Shown here in pieces: positions 1 through 8,458 of a stretch of 64,000 bases of DNA (its first letter is position 1; each line of letters begins with the position of its first letter). The notes below the pieces were generated by a model that worked only from the letters and a program-made list of their open reading frames with translations, did no database searches and was not told where the DNA came from. Origin of the DNA: Cyanobacteria bacterium SIG31 (GTDB taxonomy: Bacteria; Cyanobacteriota; Vampirovibrionia; Gastranaerophilales; Gastranaerophilaceae); assembly GCA_015152465.1 (NCBI GenBank), contig SUTX01000008.1:1-64000 (forward strand), in the 5' to 3' direction. Both the position numbers and the translations under genes were made by a program.

Positions 1-123
1 AATAGCATTACCTTGCATATCTGTAGAAGTTACAATTGTATTGTTAAAAGTAGATTGAATGTGTACAACCCCTTGCAATACATTTTTCTTTTCTTTTTTC
101 TTTGTAGTTTTTGGTCTTGCCAT
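1..123 (-). CDS. rpsK: 30S ribosomal protein S11, N-terminal part
   Basis: The first 41 codons of S11 are present; the rest lies beyond the left edge. The start [10 protein letters not shown] leads into the S11 core [16 protein letters not shown]11 sits on the 30S platform and helps form the mRNA exit region. The ATG (121-123) is 69 bases downstream of the rpsM stop, and the order infA-rpmJ-rpsM-rpsK matches the end of the bacterial spc/alpha operons, so it is probably co-transcribed with them. Partial only because of the window edge. Confidence 0.97.
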   Translation of the reverse strand, partial: MARPKTTKKKEKKNVLQGVVHIQSTFNNTIVTSTDMQGNAI

Positions 124-192
124 TTTTCTTTATCCTTATAATTTTAATTACTATTTATTTCGTCTTTTAAGTTAACTTGCTTACGCAAAACT

Positions 193-561
193 TTATTTTT
201 TCTTACCAGCGATAGGTCCAGTCTTTTTACCACGTCTTGTTCTTGCGTTAGTTTTTGTTCTTTGACCTCTGCAAGGAAGACCTCTTCTGTGTCTCATACC
301 TCTATAAGAGTTGATTTCTTGTAGACGTTTAATGTTCATAGCAACTTCACGTCTCAAGTCACCTTCAATGTTGTATTCAGATAATGCGTTACGCAATTCT
401 CTGATATCATCTTCTGTTAAATCATCTGTTCTTAAGTCTGGAGAAATACCAGTTTTCTCAAGAATTTTTGTAGCTCTAGCAGGTCCAATGCCATAAATGT
501 ATGTAAGAGCTACTTCTAATCTTTTGTTACGAGGTAAGTCTACCCCTACTAATCTTGCCAT
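193..561 (-). CDS. rpsM: 30S ribosomal protein S13
   Basis: The 122-residue product is full length for S13. It begins [21 protein letters not shown], carries the helix-two-turn-helix region [13 protein letters not shown] (about residues 22-35), and ends in the basic tail [19 protein letters not shown] that reaches toward the P-site tRNA. S13 forms intersubunit bridges in the 30S head. It lies between rpmJ (52 bases upstream) and rpsK in the ribosomal operon. Its ATG follows an AAAGGAAAG ribosome binding site. Confidence 0.98.
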   Translation of the reverse strand: MARLVGVDLPRNKRLEVALTYIYGIGPARATKILEKTGISPDLRTDDLTEDDIRELRNALSEYNIEGDLRREVAMNIKRLQEINSYRGMRHRRGLPCRGQRTKTNARTRRGKKTGPIAGKKK

Positions 562-613
562 GTTTTTCTTTCCTTTATTTTCTTTGTACTTTACTACTAA
601 TTAAATTTTGCTA

Positions 614-727
614 TTAACCCTGACGTTGTTTATGTTTTGGGTTTTCGCAAATAACTGCAACTCTGCCTTTTCTTTTAATAACTTTGCATTTGTCGCACAT
701 AGGTTTTACTGATGATCTTGTTTTCAT
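614..727 (-). CDS. rpmJ: 50S ribosomal protein L36
   Basis: This 37-codon gene reads [20 protein letters not shown] and ends [10 protein letters not shown]. It shows the C-x2-C ... C ... H zinc pattern (Cys11, Cys14, Cys27, His32) of the zinc-binding C+ form of L36. L36 is the smallest 50S protein and binds 23S rRNA near the peptidyl-transferase side. It sits between infA (51 bases upstream) and rpsM, the usual bacterial order. Its start has an AAGGAAAAAG-type binding site. Confidence 0.96.
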   Translation of the reverse strand: MKTRSSVKPMCDKCKVIKRKGRVAVICENPKHKQRQG

Positions 728-778
728 TTTTCTTTTTCCTTATCTAGTGTTTCTACTTTTTAAATCTTTTAACAAGTA

Positions 779-994
779 CTATTTCAATCTAAAAGTAATT
801 CTACCTTTTGTTAAATCATACGGTGTCATTTCAACTTTTACTCTGTCACCTGGAAGAATTCTGATAAAATTCTTTCTGATTTTTCCTGAGATATGAGCCA
901 GAATTTCATGTCCGTTCTCTAACTGAACTCTAAACATTGCATTCGGCATTGACTCAAGAATTGTACCTTCAATTTCTATTACGTCTTTTGCCAT
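779..994 (-). CDS. infA: Translation initiation factor IF-1
   Basis: The 71-residue S1/OB-fold protein has the IF-1 hallmarks: [63 protein letters not shown]-1 binds the ribosomal A site during initiation and works with IF-2 and IF-3. It is the first gene of the visible ribosomal cluster; map and adk, which often precede it, are absent from this strand upstream. A promoter and a leader hairpin lie directly upstream, so infA probably heads a transcript running through rpsK and beyond. Confidence 0.98.
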   Translation of the reverse strand: MAKDVIEIEGTILESMPNAMFRVQLENGHEILAHISGKIRKNFIRILPGDRVKVEMTPYDLTKGRITFRLK

Positions 995-1025
995 TTATTT
1001 TCCTCTATTTTCGGCTTTCAATGTA

Positions 1026-1078
1026 ATGCCACTATTTGGCATCTTATCTAATAATATTTGCTAAATTTCTGTTTGCAA
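1026..1078 (-). promoter_or_regulatory. Promoter and leader hairpin for infA-rpmJ-rpsM-rpsK
   Basis: On the minus strand TTGCAA (1073-1078) is followed after 16 bases by TATTAT (1051-1056), a reasonable sigma-70 pair. Just downstream in the untranslated leader, ATGCCA (1037-1042 complement) and its partner (1026-1031 complement) form a perfect 6-bp stem with a 5-base loop about 30 bases before the infA start. The hairpin could be a translational control site, but that is inference. Confidence 0.5.
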
Positions 1079-1373
1079 GCATTTTTATTAGATTTCGGGC
1101 TTAAATGTAAACTTTTATTAATGAGTGTTTTTATAATTTTTGGTTTCATTCCGTTTATATAAACACTTCTCAAAAAGCATGGTAAGAGCAAGCAAATAGG
1201 CTACATCACAACCAAACCTAAAAGTTTTTAATAAAACCTCTTATTATAAAAACAATCGCATTAACATTAAAACCTTACTTTACAAAAATTACCAAAATGT
1301 TAAGAACTTGATTATTTGTTTCTATTGTATTAAAATTGACATAAATTGAGAGATTTGAGGATATCTGAAATAT
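1079..1373. other. Intergenic region between divergent infA and the TPR gene
   Basis: No coding region is supportable here. The stretch is very AT-rich. A perfect TTGACA sits at 1336-1341 on the plus strand, with a weak GGATAT 17 bases on (1359-1364), giving a predicted transcript start only a few bases before the ATG at 1374. I see no RNA gene. Confidence 0.5.
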
Positions 1374-1904
1374 ATGAAAAAGGCATTATTAATAGCATCT
1401 GTGCTGTTTATTGCAGTTATTACAACAGCTTGCATCAACAATATTGCAGTCCAAGAATTAAATAACAAAGCCGCAGAGTATATGCAAAAAGGTGATTTTG
1501 AATCAGCAATCAATAGACTTGAAGCAAGCATCGATTTAGATTCAACCATGTATGAGACTTACTACAATTTAGGCATTGCATCAACAAACGCCAAAAAATA
1601 TGAAAAAGCTATTGAGTCACTTGAGAGCGGCATAAAAATAAAACCAGATTATCCAAATTTTTATTATTCACTAGCTGTAGCACAAGCAGAATATGCCGAA
1701 GAATTATTAGAAACAGCCGATGAAGATAAAGTATCGGAAGATGAAAAGAAAAAGTCAGCAGAGCTCAAGCTTCTTGCAACTACAAACGCAAAAAAATATT
1801 TAGAGCTCGCACCTGAAGCCGAAGATAGAGAAACTGTAGAACAACTTCTGGAAGATTTAAACAAAGAAGAAAAAGAAGAACAGCCAGTTGTTTTGAAAGG
1901 CTAA
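1374..1904 (+). CDS. TPR-repeat protein, probable lipoprotein
   Basis: The 176-residue product starts with a basic-hydrophobic export signal ending in a Cys at residue 20 (MKKALLIASVLFIAVITTAC); the lipobox is not perfect (T-T-A-C). It then has at least two tetratricopeptide units: NNKAAEYMQKGDFESAINRL and the following YYNLGIASTNAKKYEKAIES block up to IKPDYPNFYYSLA. The C-terminus is Glu/Lys-rich. TPR lipoproteins usually scaffold envelope complexes. It is 1 base upstream of lgt, whose enzyme would lipidate its Cys. No strong ribosome site is visible and the promoter lies almost at the ATG. Confidence 0.75.
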   Translation: MKKALLIASVLFIAVITTACINNIAVQELNNKAAEYMQKGDFESAINRLEASIDLDSTMYETYYNLGIASTNAKKYEKAIESLESGIKIKPDYPNFYYSLAVAQAEYAEELLETADEDKVSEDEKKKSAELKLLATTNAKKYLELAPEAEDRETVEQLLEDLNKEEKEEQPVVLKG

Positions 1905-1905
1905 T

Positions 1906-2694
1906 ATGTTTGAATCTCATTCACAAATCATTTGCACAGTTTTTGGTGTACACATATATTTTTATGGTGTAATTTTAGCTTTTGCAATTATTACAGGCAC
2001 ATTGATTGCAGATTACTTCGGCACAAGATTTTATAATCTTAAAAAAGAGACTATAATTGATTTATCTCCATATCTTATAGTTTTTGGGATAATTGGAGCT
2101 CGTTTATATTATTGTTTATTAAACCACGATTTTTATTTAAGATTTCCAACAGAAATTCTTGCTATACGTCATGGTGGCATTTCTATTCATGGAGCCATTT
2201 TAGGCGGACTCGTTGGACTAATTATTTTTGCGAAACGGCATAAATTATCTATTCCAAAACTTTGTGACGTCACTTCAATAGGTTTAATACTTGCTCAGTC
2301 AATTGGCCGTTGGGGAAATTTCTTTAATTCAGAAGCTTTCGGTACGCCTACAAATTTACCTTGGAAGCTTTTCATTGCCGAGCAATATCGGCCTATTCCT
2401 TACACAAATTTTGAATACTTTCACCCAACATTCCTATATGAAAGCATTCTTGATTTATTAATTTTCTTTATTCTTTTACTCTTAGCTAAAAACAACAAAT
2501 TTAAAAAAGACGGGAATATTGCTCTAATCTACTTAATTTTATATTCAATCATCAGAATTTTTGTTGAACATTTTAGGATAGACAGCGTACTTTACGTTCA
2601 AGGAATACCAATTGCAATAATAGTATCTGCAAGTATAATATTACTGTCATTAGTTATATTAATCTTACGAAATTTACTTAAAAGGGTTCAATAG
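1906..2694 (+). CDS. lgt: Prolipoprotein diacylglyceryl transferase
   Basis: Lgt transfers diacylglycerol from phosphatidylglycerol to the lipobox Cys of prolipoproteins in the inner membrane. The 262-residue multi-pass protein shows the signature region RHGGISIHGAILGG (about residues 87-100) with the essential His, and RWGNFFNSEAFG (about 138-149) with the conserved Arg-x-Gly-Asn-Phe-x-Asn-x-Glu. The C-terminal half keeps HPTFLYES and a conserved R-x3-E-x-F-R. It is tightly packed between the TPR lipoprotein gene (1 base) and the dehydrogenase gene (0 bases), suggesting one transcript. Confidence 0.96.
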   Translation: MFESHSQIICTVFGVHIYFYGVILAFAIITGTLIADYFGTRFYNLKKETIIDLSPYLIVFGIIGARLYYCLLNHDFYLRFPTEILAIRHGGISIHGAILGGLVGLIIFAKRHKLSIPKLCDVTSIGLILAQSIGRWGNFFNSEAFGTPTNLPWKLFIAEQYRPIPYTNFEYFHPTFLYESILDLLIFFILLLLAKNNKFKKDGNIALIYLILYSIIRIFVEHFRIDSVLYVQGIPIAIIVSASIILLSLVILILRNLLKRVQ

Positions 2695-3732
2695 ATGAAA
2701 GCTGTCTTATTTTACGGTCCTCAAGATATCAGATATGAAAATACAATGATTAAACCTCTTAGTGAGGGTGAGATTCTAGTGAAAATAGAATCAGCTTTGA
2801 CTTGCGGGACTGACGTTAAAACTTTCAGGAGAGGCCATCCTGTATTAATAAAGGATATTCCATCAGGGTTTGGCCACGAATTTGCGGGTGTTGTTGAAAA
2901 AATTTCAAATGGAGTTAGCAACATAAAAGTTGGAGACAGAGTTGTTTGTGCTAATTCAGCACCTTGTGGTGAATGTTTTTATTGCAAACGTAAGGAATAT
3001 AACCTTTGTGAAAATCTTAATTTACTAAATGGAGCGTACGCTGAATACATTGTTGTTCCTGCAAGAATTGTAGAAAAAAACACACTAATAATACCTGACG
3101 AGCTACCATTTTATAAAGCTGCTTTTTGTGAACCTTTAGCAAATGTTGTACACGGTGCAGAGAGAACTAATATCAAAGCAGGCCAAACCGTAGGAGTTAT
3201 AGGCATTGGGCCTATTGGTCTAATGTTTGCAAGGGTTGCAAAACTTAAAGGTGCTAAAGTAATTGTTGCAGGTAGAAATTCCGAAAAATTACGTTTAGCA
3301 AAAGATTTTGCGCATGTCGATGAAATTGTGGATTTAAAAAAATACCCTAACCCTGAAAAAATTTTCAAAGATTTTTCTGATGAAAAAAAAGGACTAGATG
3401 TTGTTATTGAATGTGTTGGTCTCCCAGAAATTTGGGAACTTGCTTTTTCTTGCGTAAGAAAAGGTGGAACTGTACATTTCTTTGGAGGTTGCAAATCTGG
3501 TTCTACAGTCAATCTTGATACGACTAAAATGCATTACGGCGATGTCAAAATACTAAGCGTTTTTCACCATACACCAGAATTTTTTAGACAAGCCCTTGAT
3601 TTAATAGCTACTGGAAAAGTCGAAGTGGAAAAACTTATTACAGATACATTACCATTAGAAAAAGTTCAGTATGCTATGGAACAACATATCATGGGAAATG
3701 CAATTAAGTTTCTGATTAAACCTAATTTATAA
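2695..3732 (+). CDS. Zinc-dependent medium-chain alcohol/polyol dehydrogenase
   Basis: This is a full-length (345 aa) MDR-family dehydrogenase. The catalytic zinc ligands are Cys37 (TCGTDV) and the GHEFAG His near residue 61. The structural zinc loop CGECFYCKRKEYNLC is complete. The NAD(P) Rossmann motif is VIGIGPIGLMFARVAKLKGA. The closest-looking relatives are sorbitol- or threonine-dehydrogenase-like enzymes, but the substrate cannot be read from sequence. The ATG follows the lgt TAG directly. The 3' end overlaps the convergent dgkA gene by 6 bases. Confidence 0.88.
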   Translation: MKAVLFYGPQDIRYENTMIKPLSEGEILVKIESALTCGTDVKTFRRGHPVLIKDIPSGFGHEFAGVVEKISNGVSNIKVGDRVVCANSAPCGECFYCKRKEYNLCENLNLLNGAYAEYIVVPARIVEKNTLIIPDELPFYKAAFCEPLANVVHGAERTNIKAGQTVGVIGIGPIGLMFARVAKLKGAKVIVAGRNSEKLRLAKDFAHVDEIVDLKKYPNPEKIFKDFSDEKKGLDVVIECVGLPEIWELAFSCVRKGGTVHFFGGCKSGSTVNLDTTKMHYGDVKILSVFHHTPEFFRQALDLIATGKVEVEKLITDTLPLEKVQYAMEQHIMGNAIKFLIKPNL

Positions 3733-4092
3733 CAAATGTTTTCCAAACAAAATTAGTCCAACAAAAACACTAATAAAAGATGCAAACATAACCGCACCTG
3801 CAGAAATATCCTTTGCCATCCCTACCATACGCGAATAACGATTGTGAAAAATAGCATCTAAGGTAAATTCAATTGCAGTATTGAACATTTCAGAAATTAT
3901 GACAATCGCAATAGCAAAAAACAACACACAATATTCTAAAGCAGAAAAGTTTAATAAATAAGCAAAAAATAGCACCAGCAAGGCTATCACAACATGTATC
4001 CTAATATTCATCTCACTTTTTAACACAAGCCTAAAGCCTTTTCTTGCATTTCTAAATGTATTATTAAAACCTTGTGCCTTAAATTTTGTCAT
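3727..4092 (-). CDS. dgkA: Diacylglycerol/undecaprenol kinase (DgkA family)
   Basis: The small three-helix integral membrane kinase phosphorylates diacylglycerol or undecaprenol with ATP. It carries the family signature EMFNTAIEFTLDAI with the catalytic Glu/Asn region, plus RNARKGFRLVLKSEMNIRIH at the N-terminus. I place the start at ATG 4092 rather than the TTG two codons upstream; it follows TTTGGAGAG. The product is 121 aa, normal for the family. It overlaps ybeY by 14 bases and is convergent with the dehydrogenase gene. Confidence 0.92.
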   Translation of the reverse strand: MTKFKAQGFNNTFRNARKGFRLVLKSEMNIRIHVVIALLVLFFAYLLNFSALEYCVLFFAIAIVIISEMFNTAIEFTLDAIFHNRYSRMVGMAKDISAGAVMFASFISVFVGLILFGKHLL

Positions 4093-4588
4093 AATCAATA
4101 CTCTCCAAAGCCCTTTTTTGCTCGTTTATAACAAAATTGTATTCTTCTTCTGTTTGATGGTCAAATCCAAGTAAATGCATCAAACCATGACTTATTAAAA
4201 AATAAAGTTCTTGTTCTCTGTTTTTAGAATTGCTAATATCCTTGTTGACTTGCTCTTCAACCTTATCTAAAGCTATGACAATTTCTCCAAGATTAATGTC
4301 ACCATCAAATATAAAACTTTTTTCATCGTCTGCAAATATAGCAAACGTTATTATATCTGCAGGTTTATCTCTATCTCGGTAATCTCTATTTAATTCATAC
4401 GTTTTTTTTGAATCGCAAAAGACAATATCTAATGTTATAGATTCATATTCTCTGTTATTAAGACAAGATTGCTCTTTGTTATGAGAAATAATAAATTCAA
4501 GCATTTTGCGTGTTTTGTTTATTACATCTTTTTCATTTAGCTTCCAACCTTGAAAAATATTTTCAGTAAAAATGTTAATTGTTGTCAT
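4079..4588 (-). CDS. ybeY: Endoribonuclease YbeY (rRNA maturation factor)
   Basis: YbeY is a zinc metalloprotein acting in 16S rRNA 3'-end maturation and 70S quality control. The C-terminal HGLMHLLGFDH contains the three-His zinc site in the standard H-G-x3-L-G-x-D-H form, and RDRDKPADIITFAI is the conserved central block. The product is 169 aa, usual length. Its start overlaps the end of the 7TMR-HD gene and its end overlaps dgkA. The 7TMR-HD (pgpH)-ybeY-dgkA order is a known bacterial arrangement. Confidence 0.95.
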   Translation of the reverse strand: MTTINIFTENIFQGWKLNEKDVINKTRKMLEFIISHNKEQSCLNNREYESITLDIVFCDSKKTYELNRDYRDRDKPADIITFAIFADDEKSFIFDGDINLGEIVIALDKVEEQVNKDISNSKNREQELYFLISHGLMHLLGFDHQTEEEYNFVINEQKRALESIDYDKI

Positions 4589-6758
4589 TCTTTTTACTTT
4601 CTAATTCTTTAATCTTAGATTCCAAATCTGCATCCAAAGCAGGCATAGCCTCTTCAATTGTAGGAATAATAAGTTGTTTATTATTTTTATCTAACTCTTG
4701 AACTAAATCATTATGATATTTAATTCTTTTATGGTGCATACCTCTTAGCATTCTAGAGAATGTTTCTGCTATGGTCTTTAAATCCTTCAATGTTAAAGGA
4801 GAATCTTCAAGTTGACCGTCATTTAAACGTTCTTTAATAATCTTTTGAATAATCGCATCAATTTCTTCATTTGAAGGATTTTTTGCTGCCCTAACCGCAG
4901 ACTCTACAGCATCAGCAATCATTAAGATTGCAGTCTCTTTCATATTAGGTTTTGGTCCAGGATAACGGAATTGTTCTTCTTTTACATTATCCTCACCTTC
5001 CTCTTTTATAGCCTCATTATAAAAATAACTAACAAGACTTGTACCATGGTGCTGAAGTATAAAGTTATGAATAACCTGCGGCAAATGGTATTCTTTAGCG
5101 AGTTCAATACCGTCTTTAGGGTGAGCAGTTATGAGCATTTTACTAAATCGAGGTGTGCATGTTTTATGAGGGTTTTCTATGCCATAAAAAGATTGGTTCT
5201 CAACAAAAAACATTGGTCTCAACAATTTACCAATATCATGATACATAGTACCAACCCTTGCCAGCACAGGATTTGCCCCAATCGCTTCAGCCGCAGCTTC
5301 TGCCAAGTGCGAAACAATCAAACTATGATTAAATGTTCCAGGTGCATCTGAAAGTAGCTTTTTTAATAATGGCTGGTTATGGTCCGCAAGCTCAGCTAGT
5401 CCGTATGGTGTCATTATTCTAAACATATTTTCTATTATTGGCAATACACCAAGAATTACAACACCACTAATTACAAAACAATTTAAAACTAAATATCCTA
5501 AATCCCTTGCAATCATTAAATTATTTATATCCATCATATATTTTTCTAAGAAATATATGCCTCCCACTAAAAGAACACCTGCTAAAGTAATTTTCAAACT
5601 TGTAATCAACAAATCAGAGCGTTTAGAAAATTTCAATTTTGAGATAGCTGTCATTACTACAGTATTCAGCAACATAAAAGAAACTACCGTTTCTATATTA
5701 TAATGCATACCTATCGCTAATAGCGCAAGCACTATTGTTGAAGCAAAAAACGCATTTCTAGGTGTTGTAAATATAGATAAAAGTATTGTATACGCAGGTA
5801 TCGGTAATATATATGGCGAAAAACCAGTAGGCAATACTGTTGCAACAAATGCAAGCGCCAATGTAAACGAAGACATTAATACTAAATATTTTGCATTATA
5901 ATACTGTTTTTCGAAATTTTTCTCATAAAGCAAGAATGTCAGAGTAAAGAATGCCACCAATATATAAATTCCAATAATACCGCCAAAATTTACCTCTAAT
6001 ACATTATAACCTGCGGCTCTAAGAGCATCGCTTTTCAACTTAGTAACAGGCTCACCCTCAAATACAATTTTTTGACCTTTTTTAAACACAACTTCATAAG
6101 GCTTAACTGCATTTTGAGCATTCTTTTTCGCAATTTCTGTAGCGAATTCGTCAACTACAAGATTTGGAACAATAACTTGATTTAAAACCCCTGTAATCAA
6201 ATTCATCTGTATTCTAGGAGTAGTATTTGGAATATTTCTTCTAATTATTGCGGAGACATTATTATTATCAAAATCCTTTGCAGAAATACCTGTATTTAAA
6301 ACATTCGCTAATACAATTTTAGATTTATCAAAAATTGTATTCAGGTCATTATTACTAGACTTAATCATAAATTCAATTAAGCCTCTACGTTCACTTTCGT
6401 CAAAAAGAATCGTCAGCTCGTCTGCCTTAATTTCATCAGAGACCTTTTTTTCTCTTATCTTCACAACTGTTTTATGAAGCATTTCTAAGCTAGACATAAT
6501 AAAATCGTCTTCTGCTTGAGTCAAAATCGGTTCAACAGACTGAGCTACTTCCTTTTTATGCAGTTCCGTTTTTTTCGTATCAATAACTTTAATATCTTTT
6601 TGAGCAACAATATCTCTTTTGCTTATTCCATTCTCAATTACTTTTTGAAAAAAGAAATTTTGAGAAGAAATCGCTGTTGTCATTAATACTGTAAAAACAA
6701 TAAAACAAAATATATTTCTAAATTTTTTTGATGATATAATATCTAAAAATTTTTGCAT
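4575..6758 (-). CDS. 7TMR-HD membrane phosphohydrolase (PgpH/YqfF family)
   Basis: The 727-residue protein has an N-terminal membrane anchor (about residues 14-32), a long extracytoplasmic 7TM-receptor-associated domain to about residue 260, a block of about seven transmembrane helices (about 265-450), then a cytoplasmic HD domain. HD residues are visible: FNHSLIVSHLAEAAAEAIG, MYHDIGKLLRP (about 505-515) and ILQHHGTSLVSYFY. Characterised homologues hydrolyse cyclic di-AMP. The Lys/Asn-rich C-terminus overlaps the ybeY start by 14 bases, so translational coupling is likely. Confidence 0.9.
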   Translation of the reverse strand: MQKFLDIISSKKFRNIFCFIVFTVLMTTAISSQNFFFQKVIENGISKRDIVAQKDIKVIDTKKTELHKKEVAQSVEPILTQAEDDFIMSSLEMLHKTVVKIREKKVSDEIKADELTILFDESERRGLIEFMIKSSNNDLNTIFDKSKIVLANVLNTGISAKDFDNNNVSAIIRRNIPNTTPRIQMNLITGVLNQVIVPNLVVDEFATEIAKKNAQNAVKPYEVVFKKGQKIVFEGEPVTKLKSDALRAAGYNVLEVNFGGIIGIYILVAFFTLTFLLYEKNFEKQYYNAKYLVLMSSFTLALAFVATVLPTGFSPYILPIPAYTILLSIFTTPRNAFFASTIVLALLAIGMHYNIETVVSFMLLNTVVMTAISKLKFSKRSDLLITSLKITLAGVLLVGGIYFLEKYMMDINNLMIARDLGYLVLNCFVISGVVILGVLPIIENMFRIMTPYGLAELADHNQPLLKKLLSDAPGTFNHSLIVSHLAEAAAEAIGANPVLARVGTMYHDIGKLLRPMFFVENQSFYGIENPHKTCTPRFSKMLITAHPKDGIELAKEYHLPQVIHNFILQHHGTSLVSYFYNEAIKEEGEDNVKEEQFRYPGPKPNMKETAILMIADAVESAVRAAKNPSNEEIDAIIQKIIKERLNDGQLEDSPLTLKDLKTIAETFSRMLRGMHHKRIKYHNDLVQELDKNNKQLIIPTIEEAMPALDADLESKIKELESKKNDNN

Positions 6759-6783
6759 GATTTACCTCATATTTACTGGACTT

Positions 6784-6987
6784 TTAGCTAATATTTTTGT
6801 CCATATCCTTTTTTACAACAAACCCGCATTTTGTACAAGCTAATGTTAAGCCCGTACTATCTATCGGCATAAAATTGTGTTCACAAAACAATGCTTCGTC
6901 AATATCGGTATACGTTGGTTTGTCAGGTATTATTTCCTTTGTTTGGCGTTTATTGAGCCACTTTACAAATACTTCTAATATATACAT
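6784..6987 (-). CDS. Small zinc-ribbon-like protein
   Basis: This 67-residue ORF lies between cdd (14 bases upstream) and the 7TMR-HD gene (25 bases downstream) on the same strand. It has CEHNFMPIDSTGLTLACTKC near residues 34-53: a Cys-x-His pair and a Cys-x2-Cys pair, consistent with one bound zinc. I do not recognise a family. No strong ribosome site is visible, so translation may depend on coupling to cdd. It may be a small adaptor or an unannotated conserved protein. Confidence 0.6.
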   Translation of the reverse strand: MYILEVFVKWLNKRQTKEIIPDKPTYTDIDEALFCEHNFMPIDSTGLTLACTKCGFVVKKDMDKNIS

Positions 6988-7001
6988 GATAGTCTATAAT
7001 T

Positions 7002-7394
7002 TTAAATTCTAAATCCATTTGGCAGAAAATAACTTAGTTTTTTTATCTCTAAATTACCAAGATTTTCTGTAATAACTTCAATTTCTTGTTCATCACCTTG
7101 AAATTCATACAGCACCTGTCTACAAGCACCACAAGGATAACAGGAATCTGAATTCGGCGAATAAATAGCAACGGCAACAAGCTCTCTTTCACCCTCTGAC
7201 ACAGCTTTAAAAATAGCTGTTCTCTCCGCACAATTAGTAAGCCCAAAAGATGAGTTCTCAACATTACATCCCAAAAATATCTTACCTGTAGACGTAAGTA
7301 CAGCCGCCCCAACCGCAAATCTAGAAAAAGGCGAGTAAGAATTTTGAGAAGCTTCTTTTGCTTTATCCATTAATGTTTTATAATCTATGTTCAT
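7002..7394 (-). CDS. cdd: Cytidine deaminase
   Basis: Cdd converts cytidine and deoxycytidine to uridine and deoxyuridine in pyrimidine salvage. The 130-residue product is a normal homotetrameric-type Cdd. It has SPFSRFAVGAAVLT, the catalytic CAERTAIF (zinc Cys and proton-shuttle Glu) and the second zinc motif PCGACRQVLYEF. An 18-bp perfect palindrome lies 35 bases upstream of its start. It appears to head the short transcript leading into the zinc-ribbon gene and the 7TMR-HD gene. Confidence 0.96.
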   Translation of the reverse strand: MNIDYKTLMDKAKEASQNSYSPFSRFAVGAAVLTSTGKIFLGCNVENSSFGLTNCAERTAIFKAVSEGERELVAVAIYSPNSDSCYPCGACRQVLYEFQGDEQEIEVITENLGNLEIKKLSYFLPNGFRI

Positions 7395-7428
7395 ACTTAT
7401 ATATCATATCCTATTTAGCAGAAAAGTA

Positions 7429-7446
7429 ATCAGTTAATTAACTGAT
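7429..7446. promoter_or_regulatory. Perfect 18-bp palindrome upstream of cdd
   Basis: ATCAGTTAATTAACTGAT is a perfect palindrome lying between the terminator of the 7486-7845 gene and the cdd start, where an operator for the minus-strand cdd transcript would sit. It is AT-rich enough to occur by chance, so the operator role is inference. Confidence 0.35.
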
Positions 7447-7457
7447 ATCTGAAAGAA

Positions 7458-7477
7458 AAAGGCGGTGTTCCGCCTTT
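7458..7477 (-). terminator. Rho-independent terminator of the secreted-protein gene
   Basis: AAAGGCGG and CCGCCTTT form a perfect 8-bp stem with a 4-base loop, followed on the minus strand by TTTTTC. It lies 9 bases past the stop of the 7486-7845 gene. Confidence 0.85.
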
Positions 7478-7485
7478 CTTCTTTA

Positions 7486-7845
7486 TTACTTATTAGTAAC
7501 TCTTACACCCATTGGGTCAATAGCATATGTTCCACCAGCTTCTTTTAATTCAAAGTTTATAGGAACCGTTGCTGTTCTTGAGCAAGCTTGGATTGTCCAA
7601 ATTTCTTGCCATTTGTTATCAACTTTTTCAGCTGAAACTGCCGTATCAATAATCGCAAAGTCCTTACAATCAGGAGCTGCAACTCTATGTGCAAACATAT
7701 ACGCAGTAAATAATGTATTTTCTTGTAATTTTGTATCTGCTATAGACTTGCCAGGTAATGGTAAATTGGTATCGTAATTATACGCATAAACTGCTGCTGT
7801 CAAACCAGCTACAGCTAGTAATGTACAAAAAGTTTTTTTTAACAT
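7486..7845 (-). CDS. Small secreted protein of unknown function
   Basis: I take the start at ATG 7845, preceded by AGAAAGGATT. An earlier in-frame start at 7899 would add 18 residues in front of an otherwise clean signal peptide. From 7845 the 119-residue product begins MLKKTFCTLLAVAGLTAAVYA, a typical Sec signal, followed by a mature domain of about 98 residues. Two Cys (in APDCKDF and QACSRT) could form a disulfide. I do not recognise the family. It has its own strong terminator and stands alone between gmk and cdd. Confidence 0.75.
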   Translation of the reverse strand: MLKKTFCTLLAVAGLTAAVYAYNYDTNLPLPGKSIADTKLQENTLFTAYMFAHRVAAPDCKDFAIIDTAVSAEKVDNKWQEIWTIQACSRTATVPINFELKEAGGTYAIDPMGVRVTNK

Positions 7846-7915
7846 AATTAAATCCTTTCTTATTACCCCTTGCTCAAATATTATAACATGTTTTTTCAAT
7901 TTTGGTGGAAAATTA

Positions 7916-8458
7916 TTATAGCAAAACTTTTTCTAATGCTAAAACGGCATTCTCAATAGAATCATTGACAATTTGATAGTCAAACTTCTTAGAGTTTTCC
8001 ATTTCTAACCTTGTAGACTCTAACCTTTTTTGAATAGCTTCTTCTGTTTCAGTATGACGTCCTCTAAGCCTAGCTTCAAGTTCTTCAAAAGAGGGTGGTA
8101 ATATAAAAATCAAAGTTGCTTCTGGCATAAGTTTTTTTACATTCAACGCTCCTTGCGTATCAATCTCAAGTATTAAATTCTTTCCCTCTGCAAGCTTGTT
8201 TTTTACATATTCTTTTTGTGTACCATACATATTTCCCGAAAATTCTGCCCACTCAAGGAATTCGTCATTCTTTATCTTTAGCAAAAAGTCCTCTTTTGTT
8301 AAGAAAAAATAATTAACTCCATGCTCTTCCCCTGTTCGAGGCTTCCTTGTCGTGCAAGATACAGAAAGCTTGTAATTACTATTCTTTTTTAAAAATTCTT
8401 TAATAACAGTACCTTTCCCTACACCAGAAGATCCAGAAATAACAAATAATTTTCCCAT
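7916..8458 (-). CDS. gmk: Guanylate kinase
   Basis: Gmk phosphorylates GMP/dGMP to GDP/dGDP with ATP. The P-loop is ISGSSGVGKGTV (residues 6-17). The GMP-binding region contains SCTTRKPRTGEEHGVNYFFL and FLEWAEFSGNMYGT. The lid segment LRGRHTETEEAIQKRLE is present. The 180-residue length is slightly short but complete. Its ATG directly abuts the stop of the upstream decarboxylase gene, so the two form a transcription unit. Confidence 0.96.
   Translation of the reverse strand: MGKLFVISGSSGVGKGTVIKEFLKKNSNYKLSVSCTTRKPRTGEEHGVNYFFLTKEDFLLKIKNDEFLEWAEFSGNMYGTQKEYVKNKLAEGKNLILEIDTQGALNVKKLMPEATLIFILPPSFEELEARLRGRHTETEEAIQKRLESTRLEMENSKKFDYQIVNDSIENAVLALEKVLL

Noticed and set aside
3727..4098. TTG start for dgkA two codons upstream
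   Set aside because: The internal ATG at 4092 is a better start and the family N-terminus does not need the extra residues.
4971..5351. 126-codon plus-strand ORF
   Set aside because: Lies opposite the conserved HD domain of the 7TMR-HD gene and has no ribosome site; a shadow frame.
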